From: DASTYU01 sp035764655
GTDB taxonomy: Bacteria > Chloroflexota > Limnocylindria > Limnocylindrales > CSP1-4
Direction: 5' to 3'
Assembly: GCA_035764655.1 (NCBI GenBank)
Contig: DASTYU010000009.1
Location: 1-11,812, forward strand
DNA length: 11,812 nucleotides
Made by a program: the position numbers and the translations under genes. Positions 1 to 6,513 of this stretch are shown one piece after another. The notes beneath the pieces are model-generated. The model was not told the origin of the DNA and searched no databases. It saw only the letters and a list, made by a program, of their open reading frames with translations. Positions within the stretch are counted from its first letter, which is position 1; the number at the start of each line of letters is the position of its first letter.

Positions 1-231
1 CCGACGGTGTCCATCCACGGGTCCGGCCCGCTCATCAACCGCCCGCTTCCGCACGGCTCACGCTCGCTGTCCACGCGGCCCACACCATGATGACGGTGAT
101 GACGGGGTAAGAAGAAAGAGAGAAGATATGCACCCACGAGAGAACGTCCTCCGGCCACGGGCTGCGGGTAGCGCAGCGGGAGCGCCGCCGGGCCAGCGGA
201 GGGGTCCGTCGCCTGAGTTGGAGTCGCCCAC
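1..231. other. Leader region upstream of dnaN, possibly origin-proximal
   Basis: No convincing gene is visible here. All three + frames are open for the first 85-110 bases, so frame openness is uninformative. The frame from base 1 ending at TGA 88-90 has a very high GC third-position bias and could be the tail of an upstream gene, but its 29 residues resemble nothing I recognise, including the DnaA C-terminus. A perfect 9-bp tandem repeat (TGATGACGG) lies at 88-105, followed by an AT-richer purine tract at about 106-127. A 7/9 match to the high-GC DnaA box TTGTCCACA is at 67-75 (CTGTCCACG). In many bacteria dnaA and the origin lie just upstream of dnaN, so this could be the edge of an origin region. 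That is inference only, since a single box is weak evidence. No clear -35/-10 pair was found. Confidence 0.4.
88..105 (+). repeat. 9-bp perfect tandem direct repeat
   Basis: TGATGACGG occurs twice back to back (88-96 and 97-105) in the noncoding leader of dnaN, directly before a purine-rich tract. Short iterated sites in front of dnaN can be protein-binding sites, but two copies may also be chance or slippage. Confidence 0.6.
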
Positions 232-1350
232 GTGAAGTTGTCTGTGATGCAGGAGAACCTCGCTCGCGGCCTGTCCGTCGTCAGCCGGGCCGTCAGCAGC
301 CGGAGCACCCTGCCCGTCCTGGCCAACGTCCTGCTCAAGACCGAGGATGCCGGGCTCAAGCTCACGGCAACGAATCTCGAGATCGGGATCACCTACTGGG
401 TGCCCGGCAAGATCGAGTCTGATGGCGCGACCACCGTGCCCGCCCGGCTGCTCACGGACCTGGTCTCCTCCCTGCCCGCCGGCGACCGGGTTGATCTCGA
501 GCTCCAGCCCGGGGACACGCTGCACCTGAAGTCGGGACGGTTCGAGACCAACATCAAGGGCATCGACGCGGACGAGTTCCCGGCAATTCAGGCAGCCGGC
601 GAGCGGCCCACGACGCGGATCGCGCAGAACGTGCTGCGGCGGGCCCTGGCCGAGGTGACGTTTGCCGCCGCCAGCGACGAGGCACGGCCCATCCTGACCG
701 GCGTGCTGGCACGGTTCGAGGGCGACCAGCTCACGCTCGCCGCGGCTGACAACTATCGGATCGCCGTGCGCACGATCCCGGTGCTCGACGCCGTGCCCGA
801 GACGAGCGTGGTCATCCCGGCCCGGGCGCTCAACGAGCTGATGCGCGTGCTCGCCGACGTGGACGACCCGGTCGAGGTCGTCCTCGCGGGTGCCCGCAAC
901 CAGGTGCTGTTCCACCTCGAGGGCGTCGATCTGGTGAGCCGGCTGATCGACGGCCAGTTCCCGAACTATCAGCAGGTCCTCCCGCAAAGCCACAACACGC
1001 GCGCCGTGCTCGACCGGGAGGAGCTCCTGCGGGCGGTCCGTCCGGCGGCCCTCATCGCTCACGAGTCGGCCAACATCGTGAAGCTGCAGATCGGCGGCAA
1101 CGGCGATCCGGGCGTGACCGTGAGCGCGAACGCCGAAGTGGGCGATCACGTCGGCGCCGTCGAGGCGGCCGTGGAGGGCGATGGAACGACGATCGCCTTC
1201 AACGCGCGCTACCTGGCGGACGTCCTGACCAACGTCGATGCGGATCAGTTCGCGCTCGAGCTGAACGGGCCGCTGTCGCCGGGCGTGTTCAAGCCGGTGG
1301 GCGACGACCAGTACGTGCACGTGGTGATGCCCGTCCGCACAACGTCCTAG
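232..1350 (+). CDS. dnaN: DNA polymerase III beta subunit (sliding clamp)
   Basis: DnaN forms a head-to-tail dimeric ring around DNA that tethers the replicative polymerase and docks many repair proteins. The 372-aa product matches the usual length of about 365-380 and shows the three-domain clamp pattern. Recognisable blocks are SSRSTLPVLANVLL near residues 22-35, the ADEFP turn near 113-117, SDEARPILTGV near 148-158, ADNYRIA near 172-178, a DGQFPNYQQVLP block starting domain 3, FNARYLADVL, and the C-terminal VMPVR, a variant of the usual MPMR(L) end. The start is GTG 232, with GGAG at 220-223 spaced 8 nt from it. This start gives the expected MKLSVMQENL N-terminus. It is the first gene of a + strand replication operon, with recF starting 13 nt after its stop. 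No oddity is seen in the protein. Confidence 0.97.
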   Translation: MKLSVMQENLARGLSVVSRAVSSRSTLPVLANVLLKTEDAGLKLTATNLEIGITYWVPGKIESDGATTVPARLLTDLVSSLPAGDRVDLELQPGDTLHLKSGRFETNIKGIDADEFPAIQAAGERPTTRIAQNVLRRALAEVTFAAASDEARPILTGVLARFEGDQLTLAAADNYRIAVRTIPVLDAVPETSVVIPARALNELMRVLADVDDPVEVVLAGARNQVLFHLEGVDLVSRLIDGQFPNYQQVLPQSHNTRAVLDREELLRAVRPAALIAHESANIVKLQIGGNGDPGVTVSANAEVGDHVGAVEAAVEGDGTTIAFNARYLADVLTNVDADQFALELNGPLSPGVFKPVGDDQYVHVVMPVRTTS

Positions 1351-1363
1351 AGGCGGCCCGGCC

Positions 1364-2512
1364 ATCGCTCAGCTCGATCGCCTCGCCCTCGCCGATTTCC
1401 GGGGGTACCGGGAGCTCGAAGCTGCCTTCGAGCCCGGACCGCAGCTCGTCTGGGGCCCCAACGCGGCGGGCAAGACCAGCCTCCTCGAGGCGATCGTGCT
1501 GCTCGCCTGGGGACGCTCGCACCGCACGACCTCGGACGGCGAGCTGATCCGCTGGGCGACCGACGTCGCCCGCGTGGAGGGCACGATCGGCCACGAGGTC
1601 GTCGAGGTGGGTGTCGTGCGCACCGGGGCCAGTGGATCCGGCGGCCGAAAGCGCATCCGTGTGAATGGCGTCGGCCGCCGGGCATCGACCCTGGCGTCGC
1701 TGCTGCGGGTTGTCGTCTTCGCGCCCGAAGAGATGCTGCTCATCGCCGGGGCCCCGGGACTGCGCCGCGCCGCCATCGACCAGCTCGCCGCCAGCCGCTC
1801 CGCGATCTACGCGGATGCGCTTGCGACCTACGGGCGGGTTCTCCAGCAGCGCAACGGCCTCCTGCGGGCGATCCGTGAGGAGTCCGCCTCGCGGGACGAG
1901 CTGCGCTTCTGGGACGGCGCGTTCCTCGACGCAGGTGGACAAATCGTGGCGGAGCGCCTGCGTCTGCTGGACGAGCTCGCCTCGCCGCTGGCAGCCGCCC
2001 ATGCCGAGATCGCTCCGGAGGAAGGCGCCGAGGCGGCACTGACGGTCCGCGCGGTGACGAATGCACCGGCACTCCCGGGTGAAACACCGCGGGAGGCGCT
2101 GGCACGTCGTCTGGTCGAGACCGCCGAGAAGGAGATCTGGAACGGCTCGACGCTCGTCGGCCCGCATCGGGACGACATCGTGTTCGAGCTGGCCGGCCGC
2201 GATCTGGCCGCGTTCGCGTCGCGGGGGCAGCAGCGCACGGCCATCCTCGCCTTCAAGCTCGCCGAGCTCGACTTGCTGACGGCGTTCGACGGCCGTCCGC
2301 CCCTGCTCCTGCTCGACGACGTGTTCTCCGAGCTCGATCCGGAGCGACGGTCCCACCTCGTCCGCCGGATTGCGGCACTCCCGCAGGCCTTCGTCACGAC
2401 GACCACGCTCGACGACCTCGACCCCGCCCTGCGCGCAATCGCCCACCACTGGGAGGTCCGGGCGGACGCCGCGGGAGCCAGGCTGGTTGGCGGAGCGGGA
2501 GTCAGAGGATGA
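1364..2512 (+). CDS. recF: DNA replication and repair protein RecF (ATC start)
   Basis: RecF is an SMC/ABC-like ATPase that, with RecO and RecR, loads RecA at single-strand gaps and stalled forks. From 1364 the product is 382 aa (typical 355-385). The N-terminus reads LDRLALADFRGYREL, followed by Walker A GPNAAGKTS at residues 31-39, VGPHRDDIVF in the middle, the ABC-type signature SRGQQR near 286-291, and Walker B LLLLDD near 314-319 followed by VFSELD. This frame is open only from 1328, after the in-frame TGA 1325-1327. It contains no ATG, GTG, TTG or CTG until GTG 1496, which would delete Walker A. ATC 1364 sits exactly where family members have their Met and is preceded by AGAGG (1349-1353, 10 nt spacing). 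It is therefore either a rare AUC start or a base error for ATG at 1366. The stop overlaps dciA (ATGA). Confidence 0.93.
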   Translation: MAQLDRLALADFRGYRELEAAFEPGPQLVWGPNAAGKTSLLEAIVLLAWGRSHRTTSDGELIRWATDVARVEGTIGHEVVEVGVVRTGASGSGGRKRIRVNGVGRRASTLASLLRVVVFAPEEMLLIAGAPGLRRAAIDQLAASRSAIYADALATYGRVLQQRNGLLRAIREESASRDELRFWDGAFLDAGGQIVAERLRLLDELASPLAAAHAEIAPEEGAEAALTVRAVTNAPALPGETPREALARRLVETAEKEIWNGSTLVGPHRDDIVFELAGRDLAAFASRGQQRTAILAFKLAELDLLTAFDGRPPLLLLDDVFSELDPERRSHLVRRIAALPQAFVTTTTLDDLDPALRAIAHHWEVRADAAGARLVGGAGVRG

Positions 2513-2838
2513 CCAGTCGCCGCCGTCCGATGACCCGGATCGGCGAGCTGATGCCGGCCACGGCTCGCGCCCTCGGGCTCGAGGACGAGCTTCGCCTGTC
2601 GCGCGCGATCGCCACGTTCGAGGCGATCGTCGCCGAACGCGTGCCCGCGGCCGCCGGCGCATGCCGCGTGATCCAGCTCGAGGGATACGCGCTCGACGTC
2701 GAGGCGGACGCTCCGATCGTCGCACAGGAGCTGCGCCTGCGGGCGCCGGAGTTGCTGTCGGCGTTCAGCGCAGCGCCCGGCGGCGTGGGCGTCCGTGACC
2801 TTCGGGTCCGAGTCCGTCGTGACACGCCCCGGCTATAA
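2509..2838 (+). CDS. dciA: DUF721 / DciA-type replicative helicase loader
   Basis: This 109-aa protein belongs to the DUF721 family, whose members (DciA) help load the replicative helicase DnaB in bacteria lacking DnaC or DnaI. The middle has the family look: IGELMPATARALGLEDELRL, then an ALERV-like stretch IVAERVPAAAGACRV, then the beta segment YALDVEADAPIVAQELRLRAPELL, which is the usual short KH-like fold. The start is ATG 2509, overlapping the recF stop by 4 nt, with GGGAG at 2497-2501 spaced 7 nt. A second in-frame ATG at 2530 is possible. Translational coupling to recF is likely. In actinobacterial-type operons gyrB often follows this gene; here it does not. The TAA stop is embedded in a TATAAT box. 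Confidence 0.85.
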   Translation: MTSRRRPMTRIGELMPATARALGLEDELRLSRAIATFEAIVAERVPAAAGACRVIQLEGYALDVEADAPIVAQELRLRAPELLSAFSAAPGGVGVRDLRVRVRRDTPRL

Positions 2839-2839
2839 T
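2834..2839 (+). promoter_or_regulatory. -10 box TATAAT overlapping the dciA stop codon
   Basis: A perfect TATAAT hexamer in this high-GC sequence includes the TAA stop of dciA. Transcription from it would start near 2846, giving an untranslated leader of about 105 nt before the PPM-like gene at 2951. No good TTGACA-like -35 is seen at 15-18 bp upstream, and the TGn extension is absent, so the strength of this promoter is uncertain. Confidence 0.5.
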
Positions 2840-2873
2840 GCCCGTCGCCTGCCAGCCATCTCGGAACGAGCGT

Positions 2874-2896
2874 TGCTGATCGAACCGGGATCAGCA
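2874..2896 (+). promoter_or_regulatory. Perfect 8-bp-stem hairpin in the 5' leader of the PPM-like gene
   Basis: TGCTGATC (2874-2881) and GATCAGCA (2889-2896) are exact reverse complements separated by the 7-nt loop GAACCGG. It lies between the -10 box and the start codon of the next gene, inside an otherwise featureless 112-nt gap (2839-2950). No U-tract follows, so it is a poor intrinsic terminator. It could be a dyad operator, an mRNA stabilising or regulatory structure, or a weak terminator for the replication operon. Confidence 0.5.
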
Positions 2897-2950
2897 TCGA
2901 CCGTCCACCATTGGCCGTCCCGTCCCGGGTAAGCCGTCAACGAGAGGCCC

Positions 2951-5200
2951 ATGGCCGTCCGCCTGCACATGAAGCTCGGCGTCGTTGCCGAGCACGATCG
3001 CCTCCCCGACTCGCCGGACACGGTCGTGGTCGTCGAGCCGTCCGTCGGCTCCGTCGCGCGCTCCAAGGGCCACCTGTACCTGCTGGTCACGGCGCAGGTC
3101 AGCTCGCGCCATGCGCTCGAGGCGACACGGCTCACGGCCGAGACGATCCGCAACGAGTACTACTACGACGAGTCGGCCGGGATCCGCGTCTGTATCCAGA
3201 AGGCCATCGCGACGGCCAACAAGCGCCTCGTCCACCAGGCCGACCGGCTGGGGCTCAGGAGCCAGGGCGGCAACGGGCCGATCGGCGTCGGCGTGGCGGT
3301 GGTCCGCGGCAACGAGATGTATGTCGCGACCGTAGGCCCGGCCGAGGCCTACCTGATCCGCCAGGCGCGCCTGTCGACCTTGCCCGACCCGCACCGCGAG
3401 CGCGGTCTTCCGTCAGGGGAGATCGAACCGGACGTGTGGCGCGGCGAGATCTCGGTCGGTGACTCGCTGGTGCTCGTCAGCCCGAACGTCGTGGCCAAGC
3501 TCGGTCCGGAGGAGCTCAAGGACGCGATGCTGACGCTCCATCCGCAGTCGGCGATGGAGCACCTCCACCACCGTTTCGTGGCGGCCGACGGGTCGGGCAG
3601 CGACGGCGCGATCGCGTTCGAGGCGACCGAGGTCAGCGCCACGGCACACCAGCGCACCCTGGTCCCGGTCCGTCCCGCCGAGCCACTTGCCGGCGCGCCC
3701 GACCGCTCGCCGATCCCGCTCGCCGATAACGTCCAGGCAGCCAACAACGCGGTGCGGGCCGCCTCGGCCAATGCCAAGACGGCGGCCGGCGGCGCGCTGG
3801 AGCGAGTCGTGGTCCGGGCACAGGACCTCCTGCCCCGCCGGCGGCCGGCGTATCGCCGGGTGACACCGCTTGCGTCGCGTCGAGAGACGCAGCGCCGGGC
3901 CGCCGTGGCCCTGCTCGCCTTCCTGGTGGTGTTCGCGGGTCTCGGGCTCGGCGTGTGGGCATTCGCGCCCGGCGGTACCGGGACGCAGGCGATCAGCTCG
4001 ATCGACACGGGCCAGCACGCGCTCGAAGTCATCCGGGCGAACCTTGACGAGGTCACCGGTCCCGGGGTGGACCTGATCGAGGCCGAGCCGGGACGCGCCG
4101 AGGAGTTGCTCACCGAGGCCTACGAGCAGCTGTCGGTGGCGAGCCGCAACGGCATCCGTTCGACGACGCTCGAACCGCTCCGCCTTCGGACGGTCGCCAA
4201 CCTGGACCGCCTGTACGGGGTTGTTACGGTGGGCTCGCGTCCGGTGTACACCTTCGAGCCCAAGGAGGACAAGCCGCCGACCGACCTGAAAGCGGTCGTG
4301 CGCGGCCCGGATGGTGCGACGTTCGTGCTCGACGCATCGACGAAGACCGTCTGGCGGGTCGACTTCAAGGACAAGAAGGCGACGGCCGCCGTAAAAGCGG
4401 GCCAGAAGGCGCGCGGCGGCACCGTGGAGACGCCGAGGCTGATCGCCGTGGGGCTGCGCGATCTGCTCGTCCTCGACTCGAAGAATCAGCTTTGGCGCTG
4501 GCGAGCCGCGAACAAGAGCGGCAAGGGGACGGTGACCGAGATCCGCGTCAACGGCGCCAGCTCGTGGGGCGACGACATCATGGCCCTCGGTACGTTCGAG
4601 CGGATCGCGAGCGAAGGCCTCTACAACTTGTACGTGGTCGACCCGTCCGAGGAGCAGATCCTGGCGTACTCGCCGGCGCGCGACGGCAGCGGCTTCCCGG
4701 GCGCACCGACGCAATGGTTGTCGACGACGCGGGCCACCAACACCATGTCGGCCCTGCACATTGACGGTGACCTGTTCACGCTCGAGAACGGCGCGATCAC
4801 GCGCTTCGTGTCGGGCAAGAACGACGGCTGGGAGGGGGCCGCGCCACGCGACACGCTTCTCCGGTCGGCGCCGAACTACACGCTGATGGCCGGCGCCGGC
4901 GAACGGCGCAACGGTGTCGTCTACGGCTTCGACCGTCGGAACGCCCGGCTGATCGCCGTGGACAAGGCCGACGGCCACTACGTCGCCCAGTACCGCCTCG
5001 CCGGTGGGGCCGACGGCTGGGAGGACATGCGCGGGTTCTACGTCGCGCCCTCTGGTGACGACCCCGAGGCCCCGCCGATGATCGTCTGGATCTCCGGCGA
5101 CGCGGTGCATCAGGCGACGCTCGAGCAAATCTCCAAGGGACCGACCGCCTCGCCCGGGCCGTCGGGCGCTCCCTCCGCAGCTCCGTCCGCCGCGCCCTGA
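2951..5200 (+). CDS. Single-pass membrane protein: degenerate PPM/PP2C-like domain plus outer beta-propeller-like domain
   Basis: Residues about 7-235 read like a PPM (PP2C) phosphatase: the strand before VADGMGG, the VANVGDSRAYLI region and the final GDRLLLCSDG block can all be aligned. The key acids are lost, however. Position 46-52 reads VTAQVSS instead of VADGMGG, 129-134 reads GPAEAY instead of GDSRAY, and 167-170 reads SPNV instead of SDGL. It is probably a pseudophosphatase or binding module. A linker to about 296 and a very basic segment (RRR, RR, RRETQRR; about 296-316) precede one hydrophobic span at 317-339, which predicts N-in/C-out. Residues about 345-430 look helical. From about 435 to 725 there are roughly six repeated strand-rich units (for example ATFVLD, LLVLDS, LYVVDP, GVVYGFD), suggesting a propeller. 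The tail is Ala/Pro/Ser-rich. The layout recalls the mycobacterial phosphatase PstP. The start ATG 2951 has GAGAGG only 3 nt away; ATG 2969 is an alternative. The rhomboid gene follows after 16 nt. Confidence 0.75.
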   Translation: MAVRLHMKLGVVAEHDRLPDSPDTVVVVEPSVGSVARSKGHLYLLVTAQVSSRHALEATRLTAETIRNEYYYDESAGIRVCIQKAIATANKRLVHQADRLGLRSQGGNGPIGVGVAVVRGNEMYVATVGPAEAYLIRQARLSTLPDPHRERGLPSGEIEPDVWRGEISVGDSLVLVSPNVVAKLGPEELKDAMLTLHPQSAMEHLHHRFVAADGSGSDGAIAFEATEVSATAHQRTLVPVRPAEPLAGAPDRSPIPLADNVQAANNAVRAASANAKTAAGGALERVVVRAQDLLPRRRPAYRRVTPLASRRETQRRAAVALLAFLVVFAGLGLGVWAFAPGGTGTQAISSIDTGQHALEVIRANLDEVTGPGVDLIEAEPGRAEELLTEAYEQLSVASRNGIRSTTLEPLRLRTVANLDRLYGVVTVGSRPVYTFEPKEDKPPTDLKAVVRGPDGATFVLDASTKTVWRVDFKDKKATAAVKAGQKARGGTVETPRLIAVGLRDLLVLDSKNQLWRWRAANKSGKGTVTEIRVNGASSWGDDIMALGTFERIASEGLYNLYVVDPSEEQILAYSPARDGSGFPGAPTQWLSTTRATNTMSALHIDGDLFTLENGAITRFVSGKNDGWEGAAPRDTLLRSAPNYTLMAGAGERRNGVVYGFDRRNARLIAVDKADGHYVAQYRLAGGADGWEDMRGFYVAPSGDDPEAPPMIVWISGDAVHQATLEQISKGPTASPGPSGAPSAAPSAAP

Positions 5201-5216
5201 CGGGGGCGCGGCGAGC

Positions 5217-5924
5217 ATGATCCCGCTCCGCGACGCCAACCCGACGCGGCGCACCCCCGTCGTCACCCTCGGGCTGATCGTCGCGTGCTTCGTCGTGTTC
5301 GCCTGGGAGCTCGGGCTCCAGGCGACGTCCGAGGCCTCGCTGAACGCGTTCGTGACCGAGTGGGGCGTGGTGCCCTCCGAGCTTCTCGCCGCGTGGGGCT
5401 CGGGCCAGGTCGTGTCGCAGGAGACGGCCACGCTGGTGACGAGCCAGTTCCTGCACGGCGGCTGGCTGCACCTGGTGGGCAACATGCTCTACCTGTGGAT
5501 CTTCGGGAACAACATCGAGGATCGCCTCGGGCGGATCGCGTTCCTGCTGTTCTACCTGGCCGGCGGAGTGATCGCCGCGCTTGCACAGGTGGCCGTCGAC
5601 CCGGATTCGACCGTGCCGCTGATCGGCGCGTCGGGCGCGATCGCAGCGACGCTCGGGGCGTATCTCGTGCTGTTCCCCGGCGCGCGGATCACGACGCTCG
5701 TGTTCCTGGGCTTCTTCTACCAGCTCATCAACGTGCCGGCGATCGTCGTCCTGGGCTTCTGGTTCTTCCTGCAGCTGCTCGACGGGATCGGCTCGCTCGG
5801 CATGGAGACCGGTGCAGGCATTGCGTTCTTCGCCCATATCGGCGGGTTCGTGGCCGGCGCGGCCGTGGGCTGGTTGCTGCGGGTTGGCGGGCGCACCCCG
5901 GCGCCGCGGGGCCGCGTGGGATAA
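5217..5924 (+). CDS. Rhomboid family intramembrane serine protease
   Basis: Rhomboids cleave transmembrane helices of substrate proteins within the lipid bilayer. The 235-aa product opens with the common MIPLRD start and has about six hydrophobic spans. Catalytic elements are complete: HLVGN with His85 and Asn89 in the second span, the FGNNIED loop at 96-102, the nucleophile Ser139 in GASG (137-140), and the partner His207 in AHIGG. The length is normal for a minimal bacterial rhomboid. ATG 5217 is chosen because it gives the conserved N-terminus; the upstream GCGAG is a weak ribosome site. It begins 16 nt after the PPM-like membrane gene and is probably cotranscribed with it, which makes that neighbour a possible substrate or partner. 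Its stop codon lies within a GATAAT box for the next gene. Confidence 0.93.
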   Translation: MIPLRDANPTRRTPVVTLGLIVACFVVFAWELGLQATSEASLNAFVTEWGVVPSELLAAWGSGQVVSQETATLVTSQFLHGGWLHLVGNMLYLWIFGNNIEDRLGRIAFLLFYLAGGVIAALAQVAVDPDSTVPLIGASGAIAATLGAYLVLFPGARITTLVFLGFFYQLINVPAIVVLGFWFFLQLLDGIGSLGMETGAGIAFFAHIGGFVAGAAVGWLLRVGGRTPAPRGRVG

Positions 5925-5925
5925 T
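5920..5925 (+). promoter_or_regulatory. -10-like GATAAT placed for a leaderless transcript
   Basis: GATAAT (5/6 match to TATAAT) contains the rhomboid TAA stop and ends 7 nt before the A of the next gene's ATG at 5932. A start site 7 nt past the hexamer would be the start codon itself, as in leaderless genes of Deinococcus and actinobacteria. No Shine-Dalgarno sequence is visible in TTCCGCC before that ATG, which fits a leaderless reading. No clear -35 is seen. Confidence 0.5.
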
Positions 5926-5931
5926 TCCGCC

Positions 5932-6492
5932 ATGGCCGCGGACGGACTCATCGAGATGGTCGTCGAGAGCGTTCGCGTCCACATGCTGTCCAACCGCCAC
6001 GTCGTGATCCTCAAGGAGAAGGAGCGGGAGCGCTACCTGCCCATCTGGATCGGCCCGTGGGAGGCAAGCTCGATCGCGATGCGGCTGCAGGGACTCACGC
6101 CGGAGCGGCCGCTGACCCACGACCTGTTCGCGACCACGCTCGAGCAGCTCGGGGCGAACGTGGAGCGGGTGGTGATCTCGGACCTCGCCGAGGAGACGTA
6201 CCACGCCCGGATCTACGTTGAGCTCGGCGGGCGGATCGTCGAGGTCGACTCGCGTCCCTCGGATGCGCTCGCACTCGCGGTTCGCGTCAGTGTGCCCGTG
6301 TTCGCCGCCGAGGACGTGCTCGACCAGGCTGGCCTTGGTGCCGACGGCGGTCTGGGCGAGGAAGGCGAACCGGGGGCGGCGCTCGAATCGACCGGCGAGC
6401 AGATCGTGGACCCGCGCCTGGACGTCTTCCGCGACTTCGTGAACTCGCTGGACGTGGAGCCCGGCGAGACAGAGGGTCCGCGCGACAGCTAA
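5932..6492 (+). CDS. Bifunctional nuclease (BFN/DUF151) domain protein
   Basis: The first 130 residues of this 186-aa protein match the BFN domain family (PF02577): VVILKEKERERYLPIWIG (24-41) with EA at 44-45, RPLTHDL at 59-65, a DLAEETYHARI strand pair, and DSRPSDALALAVR at 106-118. Plant relatives have been reported to have RNase and DNase activity. The role of bacterial members is mostly unproven, so nuclease activity is inferred from family only. An acidic Gly/Glu-rich linker (about 134-158) leads to a C-terminal helix, PRLDVFRDFVNSLD, like that seen in actinobacterial members. ATG 5932 is chosen because the domain begins right after it; longer in-frame starts would lie inside the rhomboid gene. 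There is no ribosome site, and the preceding GATAAT suggests leaderless expression. It ends convergently with the - strand operon. Confidence 0.88.
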   Translation: MAADGLIEMVVESVRVHMLSNRHVVILKEKERERYLPIWIGPWEASSIAMRLQGLTPERPLTHDLFATTLEQLGANVERVVISDLAEETYHARIYVELGGRIVEVDSRPSDALALAVRVSVPVFAAEDVLDQAGLGADGGLGEEGEPGAALESTGEQIVDPRLDVFRDFVNSLDVEPGETEGPRDS

Positions 6493-6497
6493 GGGTC

Positions 6498-6513
6498 CCG
6501 TGGCACGCCACGG
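6498..6513. terminator. GC-rich hairpin between convergent genes
   Basis: CCGTGG (6498-6503) and CCACGG (6508-6513) form a perfect 6-bp stem with a CACG loop in the 22-nt gap between the BFN stop (6492) and the glycosyltransferase stop (6515). It could serve transcripts from both sides. No U-tract follows on either strand, so function as an intrinsic terminator is plausible but unproven. Confidence 0.5.

Noticed and set aside
1..90. Possible C-terminal tail of an upstream CDS ending at TGA 88-90
   Set aside because: Strong GC third-position bias but only 29 codons, no recognisable similarity, and the other two frames are open as well; not enough to call a gene.
58..1365. Long open frame on the - strand opposite dnaN
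   Set aside because: Arg/His/Asp-rich translation with no family features; it is the mirror effect of GC-biased codons in dnaN.
1289..2725. 478-codon - strand frame opposite recF and dciA
   Set aside because: Low-complexity Arg/Gly-rich product; the opposite strand has clear RecF motifs.
3413..5485. 690-codon - strand frame opposite the PPM-like and rhomboid genes
   Set aside because: It crosses two well-supported genes and shows no recognisable domain; it is a GC-driven shadow.
5812..5931. Longer BFN start inside the rhomboid gene
   Set aside because: The BFN domain begins right after ATG 5932 and the extension is a shadow of the rhomboid C-terminus.
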